Assembly: GCA_965216845.1 (NCBI GenBank) | Contig: OZ244200.1 | Location: forward strand, 1,302,001 to 1,366,000 | Length of the DNA stretch: 64,000 nt | Reading direction: 5' to 3' | Origin: Panacagrimonas sp965216845 | Lineage (GTDB): Bacteria > Pseudomonadota > Gammaproteobacteria > Nevskiales > Nevskiaceae | Part shown: piece by piece, positions 52,424 to 60,748 of the stretch | Numbering within the stretch: position 1 is the first letter of the stretch | How the letters are laid out: each line of letters opens with the position of its first letter | Position numbers and translations under genes: made by a program | Notes under the pieces: model-generated | What the model saw: only the letters and a program-made list of their open reading frames with translations | Databases searched by the model: none | Told to the model about the DNA's origin: nothing

Positions 52424-53403
52424 GCGACGCCGCCGAGTTCAGCCTGATCGAACAGCATTTCTCGGGCTGGCCGCCGGCGTTGCAGGACACCCGCCTGGGC
52501 GTGGGTGACGACGCTGCGATTGTGGCGGTGCCCAGCGGATACGAAATGGCGGTCACCACCGACAGCCTGCACAGCGGCATTCATTTTCCGGAGGATGTCG
52601 CCGCCTTCGATCTGGGCTGGAAAGCGTTGGCGGTGAACCTGTCGGATCTCGCCGCCATGGGTGCGCAGCCGCGCTGGTTCACCGCGGCCGTCAGCCTGCC
52701 GCAGGCCGATGCGGATTGCATGGGCGAGTTCGCCGCCGGCATGCAAGCGCTGGCGCTGGAGCAGGGCGTGCAACTGATTGGTGGCGACACCTGTTGCGGT
52801 CCGAAGTCGGCGACGGTCACCGCCATGGGCCTGTTGCCGGCCGGAAGCGGCATGCGGCGCTCCGGCGCAAGGGTGGGGGACCTGGTCGCGGTCACCGGAA
52901 CGCTGGGCGATGCCGCCCTCGGCCTGGAACTGTGGATTGATGAATCTTCGCCGGAACACACCCGCAACGCGATGGCGGTGGACGCACTTTTTACGCGCCT
53001 GAACCAGCCCTCGCCGCGCTGTGCCGCCGGCATGGCCTTGCGTGATCTGGCCAGCGCCGCGATCGACCTGTCGGACGGCATCGCCGCCGACATCGGCCAC
53101 ATCGCCAGGGCCAGTGGTGTGGGTGCGCAAATCAGAACCGCCGACTTGCCATCCTCGGACGCGTTTCTGCGCTTGGCGCCGGCAGCGCGACGCGCCCGGC
53201 TGCAAGCCTGCGGCGGTGACGATTACGAGTTGTGCGTCTGTTTGGCGCCGGCGGATCTGGAGGAAGCGCGTTCGCGTCTGGACCGGCTGGCGCTGGACTT
53301 GCAGGTGGTGGGCAGCATCGTCCCCAACCCCGGGGTTCGGGTACTGGATCTGGCCGGCAATCCGCTGTCGTTTGAAAAAGCCGGCTATCAACATTTCTCA
53401 TGA
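52420..53403 (+). CDS. thiL: Thiamine-monophosphate kinase
   Basis: A 327-residue AIR synthase-fold enzyme that phosphorylates thiamine monophosphate to the diphosphate. It has EFSLIEQHF at the start, GVGDDAAIV, TTDSLHSGIHF, the NLSDLAAMGA metal loop and CGGDDYELCV. The start is GTG with a 4-base overlap with nusB; it also overlaps pgpA by 4 bases. Confidence 0.96.
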   Translation: MSDAAEFSLIEQHFSGWPPALQDTRLGVGDDAAIVAVPSGYEMAVTTDSLHSGIHFPEDVAAFDLGWKALAVNLSDLAAMGAQPRWFTAAVSLPQADADCMGEFAAGMQALALEQGVQLIGGDTCCGPKSATVTAMGLLPAGSGMRRSGARVGDLVAVTGTLGDAALGLELWIDESSPEHTRNAMAVDALFTRLNQPSPRCAAGMALRDLASAAIDLSDGIAADIGHIARASGVGAQIRTADLPSSDAFLRLAPAARRARLQACGGDDYELCVCLAPADLEEARSRLDRLALDLQVVGSIVPNPGVRVLDLAGNPLSFEKAGYQHFS

Positions 53404-53933
53404 AGCCTGTATCCAACAAGGCCAGCCGGCCACCCGCGCGTCTGATCATGAGCACGCCCGAGCACTGTCTGGCCTTTGGTTTGGGCAGCGGTCTGGCGCC
53501 GGTGGCGCCGGGAACCGTGGGCAGCCTGCTTGGTGTTCCGGTTTGGCTGATGTTGTGCTGGATGCCGTTGGAATGGCACCTGGGCGCGGTCGCGCTGCTG
53601 GTCGTTCTGGGTGTCTGGATCTGTGGTGAGAGCGCCAGAATGCTCGGGGTAGGGGATGATCCGGGTATCGTTCTGGATGAGATTGCCGGTTTTCAGATCG
53701 CGGCCTTGCCCTTGTTGCCCGCGCTGGCCATCTCAGGCCTGCCGCTGTGGCTGGGCCTGCTGTTGGCCTTTGTCCTGTTTCGTGTTTTTGATATCGCCAA
53801 GCCGTGGCCGATTTCCTGGTTTGATCGCAACCTGCACGGCGGCTTGGGTATCATGTTGGACGACCTGCTGGCCGGCCTGTTCGCGGCGTCGGCGCTGTGG
53901 GGCAGCGTTCACGTTTTCAATTCATTGAGCTGA
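53400..53933 (+). CDS. pgpA: Phosphatidylglycerophosphatase A
   Basis: A 177-residue inner-membrane enzyme that removes phosphate from phosphatidylglycerophosphate. FGLGSGLAPVAPGTVGSLLG, DDPGIVLDEIAGF (metal site) and FRVFDIAKPWPI are the family motifs, around about four membrane helices. It supplies phosphatidylglycerol, the lipid donor used by Lgt. Confidence 0.95.
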   Translation: MKPVSNKASRPPARLIMSTPEHCLAFGLGSGLAPVAPGTVGSLLGVPVWLMLCWMPLEWHLGAVALLVVLGVWICGESARMLGVGDDPGIVLDEIAGFQIAALPLLPALAISGLPLWLGLLLAFVLFRVFDIAKPWPISWFDRNLHGGLGIMLDDLLAGLFAASALWGSVHVFNSLS

Positions 53934-53938
53934 ATCAA

Positions 53939-54628
53939 ATGGATAACTTGAAGTCCTTGCTGGACAAAAACAAGGAATGGGCGGCCCGTGTCGTTCGGGA
54001 CGATCCCGAGTTCTTTGAGCGTCTGGTCAAGCAACAAACACCGGATTGTCTGTGGATTGGCTGTTCGGACTCGCGCGTGCCGGCCAACCAGATTGTGGAT
54101 CTTCAACCTGGGCAGATGTTTGTGCACCGCAACGTCGCCAATGTGGTGACGCATTCGGACGTGAACTGCCAGTCTGTCATTCAGTACGCGGTGCAAGCAC
54201 TGCAAGTCCGACACATCATCGTGGTGGGTCACTACGGCTGTGGCGGCGTCAAGGCGGCGCTTGAACGCGGCAGCGTCTCCGGCGTGGCGGACTGCTGGTT
54301 GGGGCATGTGCGAGATGTCATCGCTCAGCACAAGGATGTGTTGGCGGGCGAGGACAAGCCCTGGCGCAAACACGCAATGTTGTGTGAGCTCAATGTCCTG
54401 GAGCAGGCTTTGAATGTATGCACTTCGCCGGTGGTGACCGAGGCCTGGGCCAGCGGCAAAGCCTTGAGCGTGCATGGATGGATTTACGGTCTGCGCGACG
54501 GGCGGCTGCGTCATCTGGATTTCGCCATCGATCAGCCGCAAGACCCAGATGTGGTCCGTGAACGGGCGCTCAAGCTGATCATGCAGGCGCGGCGCGATCA
54601 CGACGCCAGCAGCGGTACATCCGGCTGA
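53939..54628 (+). CDS. can: Beta-class carbonic anhydrase
   Basis: A 229-residue zinc enzyme that interconverts CO2 and bicarbonate. Zinc ligands C42, D44 (CSDSRVP), H98 and C101 (HYGCGG) are at the same numbers as in E. coli Can. The ATG at 53939 is 5 bp after pgpA; a longer frame from 53897 would overlap pgpA. Carboxylation and glycine decarboxylation steps make bicarbonate balance relevant, but no specific link is shown. Confidence 0.95.
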   Translation: MDNLKSLLDKNKEWAARVVRDDPEFFERLVKQQTPDCLWIGCSDSRVPANQIVDLQPGQMFVHRNVANVVTHSDVNCQSVIQYAVQALQVRHIIVVGHYGCGGVKAALERGSVSGVADCWLGHVRDVIAQHKDVLAGEDKPWRKHAMLCELNVLEQALNVCTSPVVTEAWASGKALSVHGWIYGLRDGRLRHLDFAIDQPQDPDVVRERALKLIMQARRDHDASSGTSG

Positions 54629-54739
54629 TCCATGGGTGCGGTCGGCTGCTTGGGTAACGGTTCGGATCGCCGCTTGGGATAAAATAGGCAGTCTTTCGCC
54701 CGCGTTCTGACGCGGCGGCTCTTTGATTACTGGGAACGG

Positions 54740-56410
54740 ATGAACGAGATGGAAGTTGAACGCGACGTAATGGAATACGACGTCGTCATCGTCGGCGCTG
54801 GGCCGTCGGGACTTTCGGCGGCTTGCCGACTCAAGCAGATCGCCGCGGACAAGGGTGGCGAGATCAACGTCTGCGTGGTCGAGAAGGGCTCTGAGGTTGG
54901 TGCGCACATCCTGTCGGGGGCGGTGTTGGAGCCGCGCGCACTGAACGAACTGTTCCCGGACTGGAAGAAACAAGGCGCGCCCTTGGAAACGCCAGTCAAG
55001 CGCGATGACATCTACTTTTTCACCAGCGCCACCAGCGCGATCAAGATGCCCAACCTGTTTGTGCCCAAGACCATGCACAACGAGGGCAACTACATCATCT
55101 CGCTGGGCAACCTGTGCCGCTGGTTGGGGGAGCAGGCGGAAAGCCTGGGTGTGGAGATTTATCCCGGCTTTGCCGCTCAGGAAGTGATTGTCGAAGATGA
55201 GGTGGTGCGCGGCGTCACCATCGGCGACATGGGCGTGGGCCTTGATGGCCAGCCCAAGGATGATTTCACCCCGGGCATGGAGCTGCGCGCCAAGTACACC
55301 TTTTTCGCGGAAGGCTGTCGCGGTCACCTGGGCAAGCGATTGCTTGAGAAATTCGCCTTGAACAAGGACGCCGACCCCGCGCACTACGGCATCGGCATCA
55401 AGGAAATCTGGACGGTGGATCCGGCAAAGCACGAAGCCGGACTGGTGGTGCACGGCGCCGGTTGGCCGCTGGACCTGATCGGCACCAGCGCGCTGGGTGG
55501 TTCCTTCTGCTATCACCTGGGTGAGAACACCGTGGTGGTCGGCTTGATTGTGGATCTGTCTTACTCCAACCCCTATCTGTCACCGTTCGACGAATTCCAG
55601 CGCTTCAAGCAGCACCCCAAAATCCGCCAGTATCTGGAAGGTGGGACGCGGGTCAGCTACGGCGCGCGCGCCTTGAACAAAGGCGGCCTTTATTCTCTGC
55701 CCAAGAGCGTGTTTCCCGGCGGCGCCCTGATCGGTTGCGACCTGGGCACCATGAACTACGCCAAGATCAAGGGCAGCCATACGGCCATGAAGTCGGGCAT
55801 GCTCGCGGCAGAAGCCGCCGCCGAAGCGCTGTTGGGTGGTGCCGAGGGTGGCGACGAGCTGAGCGCCTATCCGGAAAAGTTCAAGGCCAGCTGGCTGCAC
55901 GAGGAGTTGTACAAGTCACGCAACTTCGGTGTGTTCCTGCACAAGTTCGGCGCCCTGATCGGTGGTGCCATCAACTACGTTGAACAGAACTGGTTCGGCG
56001 GCAAGCTGCCGCTGACGGTGCACGATCTGAAACTGGATCATCAATCACTCAAGCCGGCGGCGGATGCGCAGAAGATCGACTACCCCAAGCCCGACGGCAA
56101 ACTCAGTTTCGACAAGCTTTCCTCGGTGTTTCTGTCCAGCACCAACCATGAAGAAGATCAGCCGGTGCACCTGCGCCTGGCCGACGCTTCGATCCCCATC
56201 GGCAAGAATCTGCCGATGTATGACGAACCGGCGCAACGCTACTGTCCGGCCGGTGTTTATGAGGTGCTGGGCGAAGGGGAAGATCGCAAGTTTCAAATCA
56301 ATGCGCAGAACTGCGTACACTGTAAGACCTGCGACATCAAGGATCCGGCGCAAAACATTACCTGGGTTGCCCCGGAAGGTTCGGGTGGACCGAACTACGC
56401 AAATATGTGA
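54740..56410 (+). CDS. etfD: Electron transfer flavoprotein-ubiquinone oxidoreductase
   Basis: A 556-residue membrane-peripheral flavoprotein that passes electrons from ETF to ubiquinone. FAD site VVIVGAGPSGLSAACRL near residue 16; the [4Fe-4S] ligands are in CPAGVYE and CVHCKTCDIKDP near the C-terminus. It leads the etfD-etfB-etfA cluster, the full route from acyl-CoA dehydrogenases to the respiratory chain. Confidence 0.95.
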   Translation: MNEMEVERDVMEYDVVIVGAGPSGLSAACRLKQIAADKGGEINVCVVEKGSEVGAHILSGAVLEPRALNELFPDWKKQGAPLETPVKRDDIYFFTSATSAIKMPNLFVPKTMHNEGNYIISLGNLCRWLGEQAESLGVEIYPGFAAQEVIVEDEVVRGVTIGDMGVGLDGQPKDDFTPGMELRAKYTFFAEGCRGHLGKRLLEKFALNKDADPAHYGIGIKEIWTVDPAKHEAGLVVHGAGWPLDLIGTSALGGSFCYHLGENTVVVGLIVDLSYSNPYLSPFDEFQRFKQHPKIRQYLEGGTRVSYGARALNKGGLYSLPKSVFPGGALIGCDLGTMNYAKIKGSHTAMKSGMLAAEAAAEALLGGAEGGDELSAYPEKFKASWLHEELYKSRNFGVFLHKFGALIGGAINYVEQNWFGGKLPLTVHDLKLDHQSLKPAADAQKIDYPKPDGKLSFDKLSSVFLSSTNHEEDQPVHLRLADASIPIGKNLPMYDEPAQRYCPAGVYEVLGEGEDRKFQINAQNCVHCKTCDIKDPAQNITWVAPEGSGGPNYANM

Positions 56411-56420
56411 CGCACCTGTA

Positions 56421-56450
56421 GGCCGGCGCCGGTTTTGAGCCGGCGCCGGT
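56421..56450 (+). other. Strong intercistronic hairpin between etfD and etfB
   Basis: Two copies of the self-complementary CCGGCGCCGG flank a TTTTGAG loop, giving a GC-only stem of 10 pairs. There is no T run after it, so it is more likely an mRNA-stabilising or translation-balancing hairpin than a terminator. Confidence 0.6.
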
Positions 56451-56490
56451 CCAGCGTCATCAGGGACATTTTCAAGAACGAGAGGCCAAT

Positions 56491-57237
56491 ATGAAAGCAC
56501 TGGTGGGCGTCAAGCGCGCCGTGGATTACAACGTCCGCATCCAAGTCAAACCGGACGGATCCGGCGTCGTCACCGACGGCGTCAAGCACTCCATGAACCC
56601 CTTTGATGAAATCGCCATGGAAGAGGCGGTTCGTCTGCGCGAGAAAGGCGTGGTGACGGAAATCGTCGCCGTGACCGTTGGCGGTCAGAAGTGCGAGGAA
56701 ACCCTGCGCACCGCCCTGGCTTTCGGCGCTGATCGCGCGGTTCATGTCAACGAGGATGGTGAAATTCAGCCGCTGACCGCCGCCAAGGCGTTGTCGGCGG
56801 TGTTCAAGAACGAGCAAGCCAAGCTGTTCCTGTGCGGCAAGCAGGCTATTGATGACGACGCCAACCAGACCGGCCAGATGATTGCCGCGCTGTTGGAAGT
56901 GCCGCAGGCGACGTTCGCTTCGGAGGTGGTGATCGAAGGCGAAAAAGCCACCGTCACCCGTGAAGTGGATGCTGGCCTGGAGACACTGGAAGTGGATCTG
57001 CCCGCAGTGATCACCGTCGATCTGCGCTTGAACGAGCCGCGTTATCTGAAGCTGCCGGACATCATGAAGGCCAAGAAGAAGCCGATCGACAAGACCAGCC
57101 TGGAACAACTGGGCGTCACCGCCGGTGCCGGGCTCAAGGCCACCAAGACCGCGCCGCCGCAGCAGCGCTCCAAGGGCATCGTCGTCAAGACCGTGGATGA
57201 GTTGATTGAAGCCCTGAAAGGCAAGGGCCTGGTCTGA
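56491..57237 (+). CDS. etfB: Electron transfer flavoprotein beta subunit
   Basis: A 248-residue AMP-binding subunit: KALVGVKRAVDYNVRIQVK at the start, SMNPFDEIAMEEAVRLREKG (family signature region) and LPAVITVDLRLNEPRYLKLP containing the ETF beta recognition motif near the acyl-CoA dehydrogenase docking loop. Forms a heterodimer with EtfA. Confidence 0.97.
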   Translation: MKALVGVKRAVDYNVRIQVKPDGSGVVTDGVKHSMNPFDEIAMEEAVRLREKGVVTEIVAVTVGGQKCEETLRTALAFGADRAVHVNEDGEIQPLTAAKALSAVFKNEQAKLFLCGKQAIDDDANQTGQMIAALLEVPQATFASEVVIEGEKATVTREVDAGLETLEVDLPAVITVDLRLNEPRYLKLPDIMKAKKKPIDKTSLEQLGVTAGAGLKATKTAPPQQRSKGIVVKTVDELIEALKGKGLV

Positions 57238-57304
57238 GCCGCTGCGTCGTGATCGATGTGAGCGTGCTCGCATCTTCCCGCCAAATTAAGGAATACGAAA
57301 TCTC

Positions 57305-58240
57305 ATGAGTAAAGTTCTCGTCATTGCTGAACACGCCGAAGGCCAGCTCAACGTCTCAGTCGCCAAAACGGTTGCCGCCGCCACTGCCATCGGCGGTGAA
57401 GTCGAAATCGCGGTGCTGGCCACAAACGGCGCTGAAGTCGCTGCCCAGGCCGCGCAAATCAGCGGCGTCAGCAAGGTGTTGACGGTGGATAATGCCGCCA
57501 ATGAAAACCCGCTGGCCGCCGTGTTCGCGCCGCAGATTGCCGAGCTGGCCGCCGGTTACAGTCACGTGCTGTTTCCGGGCGGCACCTTCGGCAAGGATCT
57601 GGCGCCGCGCGTTGCCGCCAAGCTGGACGTGCAACAAGTCAGCGACGTCATGGCCGTTCACGGCCCGACCACCTTTGACCGCCCGGTGTATGCCGGCAAC
57701 GCCATCGTCACCGTTGAAGCGCCGGCCGAGCCCTGCGTGGTGGCAACCGTGCGCCTGGCTTCTTTCCAGGCCGCCGCCGGTGGCGGCAGCGCCGCCATTG
57801 AAGCCGCCAGCGTTGCGGCCGAGTTGCCCAGCCATACCCGCTACGTGAAGCTGGAAGCGCAGAAATCGGAACGGCCCGATCTGCAATCCGCCGCGCGTGT
57901 AGTGTCTGGCGGTCGCGCGCTGGGGTCGAGCGAAAACTTCAAGGTCATCTACGACTTTGCCGACAAGATCGGCGCCGGCGTTGGCGCCAGCCGTGCGGCG
58001 GTCGATTCGGGTTACGTGCCCAATGACATGCAGGTGGGCCAGACCGGCAAGATCATCGCGCCCGAGCTGTATTTCGCGGTGGGCATCTCCGGCGCCATTC
58101 AGCATTTGGCCGGCATCAAGGACGCACGCACCATCGTCGCCATCAACAAGGACGAAGAAGCGCCGATCTTTGAAGTCGCGGATTTCGGGATCGTCGGCGA
58201 TCTGTTCAAGATCGTGCCGGAGTTGACCGAGAAGCTGTAA
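57305..58240 (+). CDS. etfA: Electron transfer flavoprotein alpha subunit
   Basis: A 311-residue FAD-binding subunit with a C-terminal FAD domain: RVVSGGRALGSSENF, GASRAAVDSGYVPND, QTGKIIAPELYFAVGISGAI and QHLAGIKDARTIVAINKDEEA, the ETF alpha signature. Lies 67 bp after etfB; a terminator follows. Confidence 0.97.
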   Translation: MSKVLVIAEHAEGQLNVSVAKTVAAATAIGGEVEIAVLATNGAEVAAQAAQISGVSKVLTVDNAANENPLAAVFAPQIAELAAGYSHVLFPGGTFGKDLAPRVAAKLDVQQVSDVMAVHGPTTFDRPVYAGNAIVTVEAPAEPCVVATVRLASFQAAAGGGSAAIEAASVAAELPSHTRYVKLEAQKSERPDLQSAARVVSGGRALGSSENFKVIYDFADKIGAGVGASRAAVDSGYVPNDMQVGQTGKIIAPELYFAVGISGAIQHLAGIKDARTIVAINKDEEAPIFEVADFGIVGDLFKIVPELTEKL

Positions 58241-58259
58241 GACGCAAAGCAGTACCCAG

Positions 58260-58297
58260 GCGGCGGCTGTCGATTTCTGCGACAGCCGCCGTTTTGC
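58260..58297 (+). terminator. Rho-independent terminator of the etf cluster
   Basis: GGCGGCTGTCG and CGACAGCCGCC form an 11-pair stem with an ATTTCTG loop, followed by GTTTTGCG, 20 bp after the etfA stop. Confidence 0.85.
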
Positions 58298-58370
58298 GTT
58301 GTGGCACAGTTATGGCTTGTGTCGGTGCATACCCTTGGCAACGAACCAGCAATAACAAGACGGAGGTCAG

Positions 58371-59813
58371 ATGTCGCTGCGCAATCAGGTTCAGTTGATC
58401 GCCTATCCCAATCGCATGGGTTCGAATCTTTCGGACCTGTATGAAGTCATCGATCAGTATTTCTCCAAGGCCATTGGTGGCGTCCATATCCTGCCGCTAT
58501 ACCCGTCCAATGCGGATGGCGGGTTTTCACCGCTGACGCATATGGAGGTCGATCCCAGCTTCGGCAGTTGGGAGGATGTGGAGCGCATTGCGTCCAAATA
58601 CGATCTCTGCCTGGATCTGACGCTGAACCATATCTCCGACGAATCCGAGCAGTTCAAGGATTATTTGCAGCACGGCGGCAAGAGCGAGCACGCCGAATTG
58701 TTCGTCGACGTTGATCAGCTGGGCGAATTCACGCCGGATGATCTGGCCAGGATTCACATCCGCAAGGAGAAAGAGCCGTTTCGGGAAGTCACATTCGCCG
58801 ACGGTTCCAAGGGGCGTGTCTGGTGCACGTTCACCGAGCGGCAGATCGATCTGAATTACAACTCGGATCGCTCCTACGCGCTGATGGAGGAGTACATCCG
58901 TTTTCTGTCGGCGCGCGGCGTAAAGCTGTTTCGTCTTGACGCCTTTGGTTATACCACCAAACGGGTCGGGACCAGCTGTTTTCTGGTCGAGCCGGACGTT
59001 TACGAAATTCTGGACTGGTCGCAACGCATCGCCCACGAATGCGGCGCCGAGGTATTGCCGGAGGTGCATGATCACTCCAGTTATCAATACGCCATCGCTC
59101 AGCGCGGTATGCGGCCTTATGGCTTTGCCTTGCCGCCGTTGGTTCTGTATTCGCTGCTGGACGCCAACAGTGTTTATCTCAAGAACTGGCTGCGCATGTG
59201 TCCACGCAATCAGGTCACGGTGCTGGATACGCACGACGGCATTTGTATTCCGGACGTCGAAGGCGTGCTCCCGCGCGAGCAGATTCAGGCGATGGTAGAT
59301 AACGTTGCCGAGCGCAGCGCCGACCCCATCCTGCGTCGTTCGGCGGCCAACGTGCACAGCGTCGGTGCGATCTATCAGCTCACCTGTACGTTTTACGACG
59401 CGCTCAAGCGCAATGACGATGCTTATATCGCCGCGCGCGCGATTCAGTTTTTTTCGCCTGGCATTCCGCAGGTTTATTACGTGGGATTATTGGCGGGGCA
59501 GAACAATCATTACTTGATGGAAAGTACCGGCCAGTCGCGCGACATCAATCGGCATTTCTATTCCAAGGAAGAAATTGCCGAAGCCGTCAAGCAGCCGGTG
59601 GTGCGTCGCCTGATCAAGCTGATGGAATTCCGCTCCAATTATCCGGCCTTCAAGGGCGCGTTCGAGCTGATGTATTCCAATGAAAAAAGCGTGGCGATCC
59701 GTTGGCGACTTGGCGAACACTGCTGCGAGCTGTTCGCGGATCTGATTTTCAAAAAATCAAAAATCCGTTATTTCGAAACCAAGACCCGTCGCTGGTTGAC
59801 GATGAGTTGCTGA
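58371..59813 (+). CDS. GH13 sucrose phosphorylase-family enzyme, possibly glucosylglycerol phosphorylase
   Basis: A 480-residue (beta/alpha)8 enzyme of the sucrose phosphorylase subfamily. The nucleophile is D190 (RLDAFGY), the acid/base E231 (LPEVHDH) and the third carboxylate D289 (DTHDG), almost the same spacing as in Bifidobacterium sucrose phosphorylase. At the acceptor loop, known sucrose phosphorylases carry an LDLYQVN-like motif (from memory) that contacts fructose; here the stretch reads VGAIYQLT. A different acceptor is therefore likely, and glucosylglycerol is the best guess because a StpA homologue lies in this window. Predicted reaction: phosphorolysis of an alpha-glucoside to glucose 1-phosphate. 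GGAGG lies before the ATG. Confidence 0.82.
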   Translation: MSLRNQVQLIAYPNRMGSNLSDLYEVIDQYFSKAIGGVHILPLYPSNADGGFSPLTHMEVDPSFGSWEDVERIASKYDLCLDLTLNHISDESEQFKDYLQHGGKSEHAELFVDVDQLGEFTPDDLARIHIRKEKEPFREVTFADGSKGRVWCTFTERQIDLNYNSDRSYALMEEYIRFLSARGVKLFRLDAFGYTTKRVGTSCFLVEPDVYEILDWSQRIAHECGAEVLPEVHDHSSYQYAIAQRGMRPYGFALPPLVLYSLLDANSVYLKNWLRMCPRNQVTVLDTHDGICIPDVEGVLPREQIQAMVDNVAERSADPILRRSAANVHSVGAIYQLTCTFYDALKRNDDAYIAARAIQFFSPGIPQVYYVGLLAGQNNHYLMESTGQSRDINRHFYSKEEIAEAVKQPVVRRLIKLMEFRSNYPAFKGAFELMYSNEKSVAIRWRLGEHCCELFADLIFKKSKIRYFETKTRRWLTMSC

Positions 59814-59933
59814 TCGTGGCGTGGGTCGGCAGCCCGCCGGGCGATGATCAGGCTTGCAAGCATCACCCGGGCCGCAAGGGCGAGGCGCGGTCGCAGTCCA
59901 ATGCAGGGTGGTGTGCCTTGACCGCGTTGCGCA

Positions 59934-60710
59934 TTACTTGAATGCGGAAAAATCCGGTTTGCGTTTTTCGATGAAGGCGGTGATGGCCTGCTTGGCTTCG
60001 CCCTGGTGAAGCAGCTCAAGCAAACGTTCGATCTCATGCGACATCACCTCGTTGACTTTCTCATCCTGCCAGCGTTGCATGAGCAGCTTGGTGGTACGTA
60101 GCGCATTCGGGGCTTTTGCCGCCAGTTTTGCGGCTTGCGCCTGCGCGTGTTGTTCCACCGCATCAGAATCCATGACCGCGGTGACCAACTGGCACTCGCG
60201 GGCGGTCTGGGCGTCAAAGGGATCGCCGAAAAACAACAGCTCCGCCGCCTTCTGGTGGCCCATGATCTGCGGCATCACATAGGTTGAAGCGAATTCCGGA
60301 CAGATGCCCAGATTCACGAACGGCAGGATGAAGCGCGAATCCTCGCTGGCGTAAACCAGATCGCAATGCGGCAACAGGGTCACACCGACACCAGCGGTGA
60401 CGCCGTTGATGGCGGCGATCAAGGCCTTCGGAAAATTTCTCACCGCACGCATCATGCGCAAAGGGGGGATGTCCTGGGTGTTTTCTTTTGACATGCCCAG
60501 AAAGCTGGGCATGTCGTTGCCACCGCAGAATGCGCCCGGACTGCCGCAGATGACGGCGACCCGCACTTCCGGATCCTCGGCAGCGGACAGCAAGATCGCT
60601 TCCAGTGCATCGTACATCTGGGTGCTGAGCGCGTTTTTCTTTTCCGGCCGATTCAGGCGGATCGTTAAAACACCGTTTTCCAGCGATTGCAGAACGCTTT
60701 GCGTATCCAT
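59934..60710 (-). CDS. Enoyl-CoA hydratase/isomerase family protein
   Basis: A 258-residue crotonase-fold enzyme: LTIRLNRPEKKNALSTQMYD at the start, FCGGNDMPSF (oxyanion hole), AAINGVTAGVGVTLLPHCDL and FVNLGICPEFASTYVMP. The last has a Glu at the usual catalytic place. It may hydrate enoyl-CoA or isomerise it; the C-terminus (AFIEKRKPDFSAF) is typical. It starts 38 bp after ilvB on the same strand with AGGAAAG before its ATG, so the two may be co-transcribed. Confidence 0.88.
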   Translation of the reverse strand: MDTQSVLQSLENGVLTIRLNRPEKKNALSTQMYDALEAILLSAAEDPEVRVAVICGSPGAFCGGNDMPSFLGMSKENTQDIPPLRMMRAVRNFPKALIAAINGVTAGVGVTLLPHCDLVYASEDSRFILPFVNLGICPEFASTYVMPQIMGHQKAAELLFFGDPFDAQTARECQLVTAVMDSDAVEQHAQAQAAKLAAKAPNALRTTKLLMQRWQDEKVNEVMSHEIERLLELLHQGEAKQAITAFIEKRKPDFSAFK

Positions 60711-60748
60711 GGTGCTTTCCTGGCTGTGTTCGAGGCGGTGCCGCCCGG

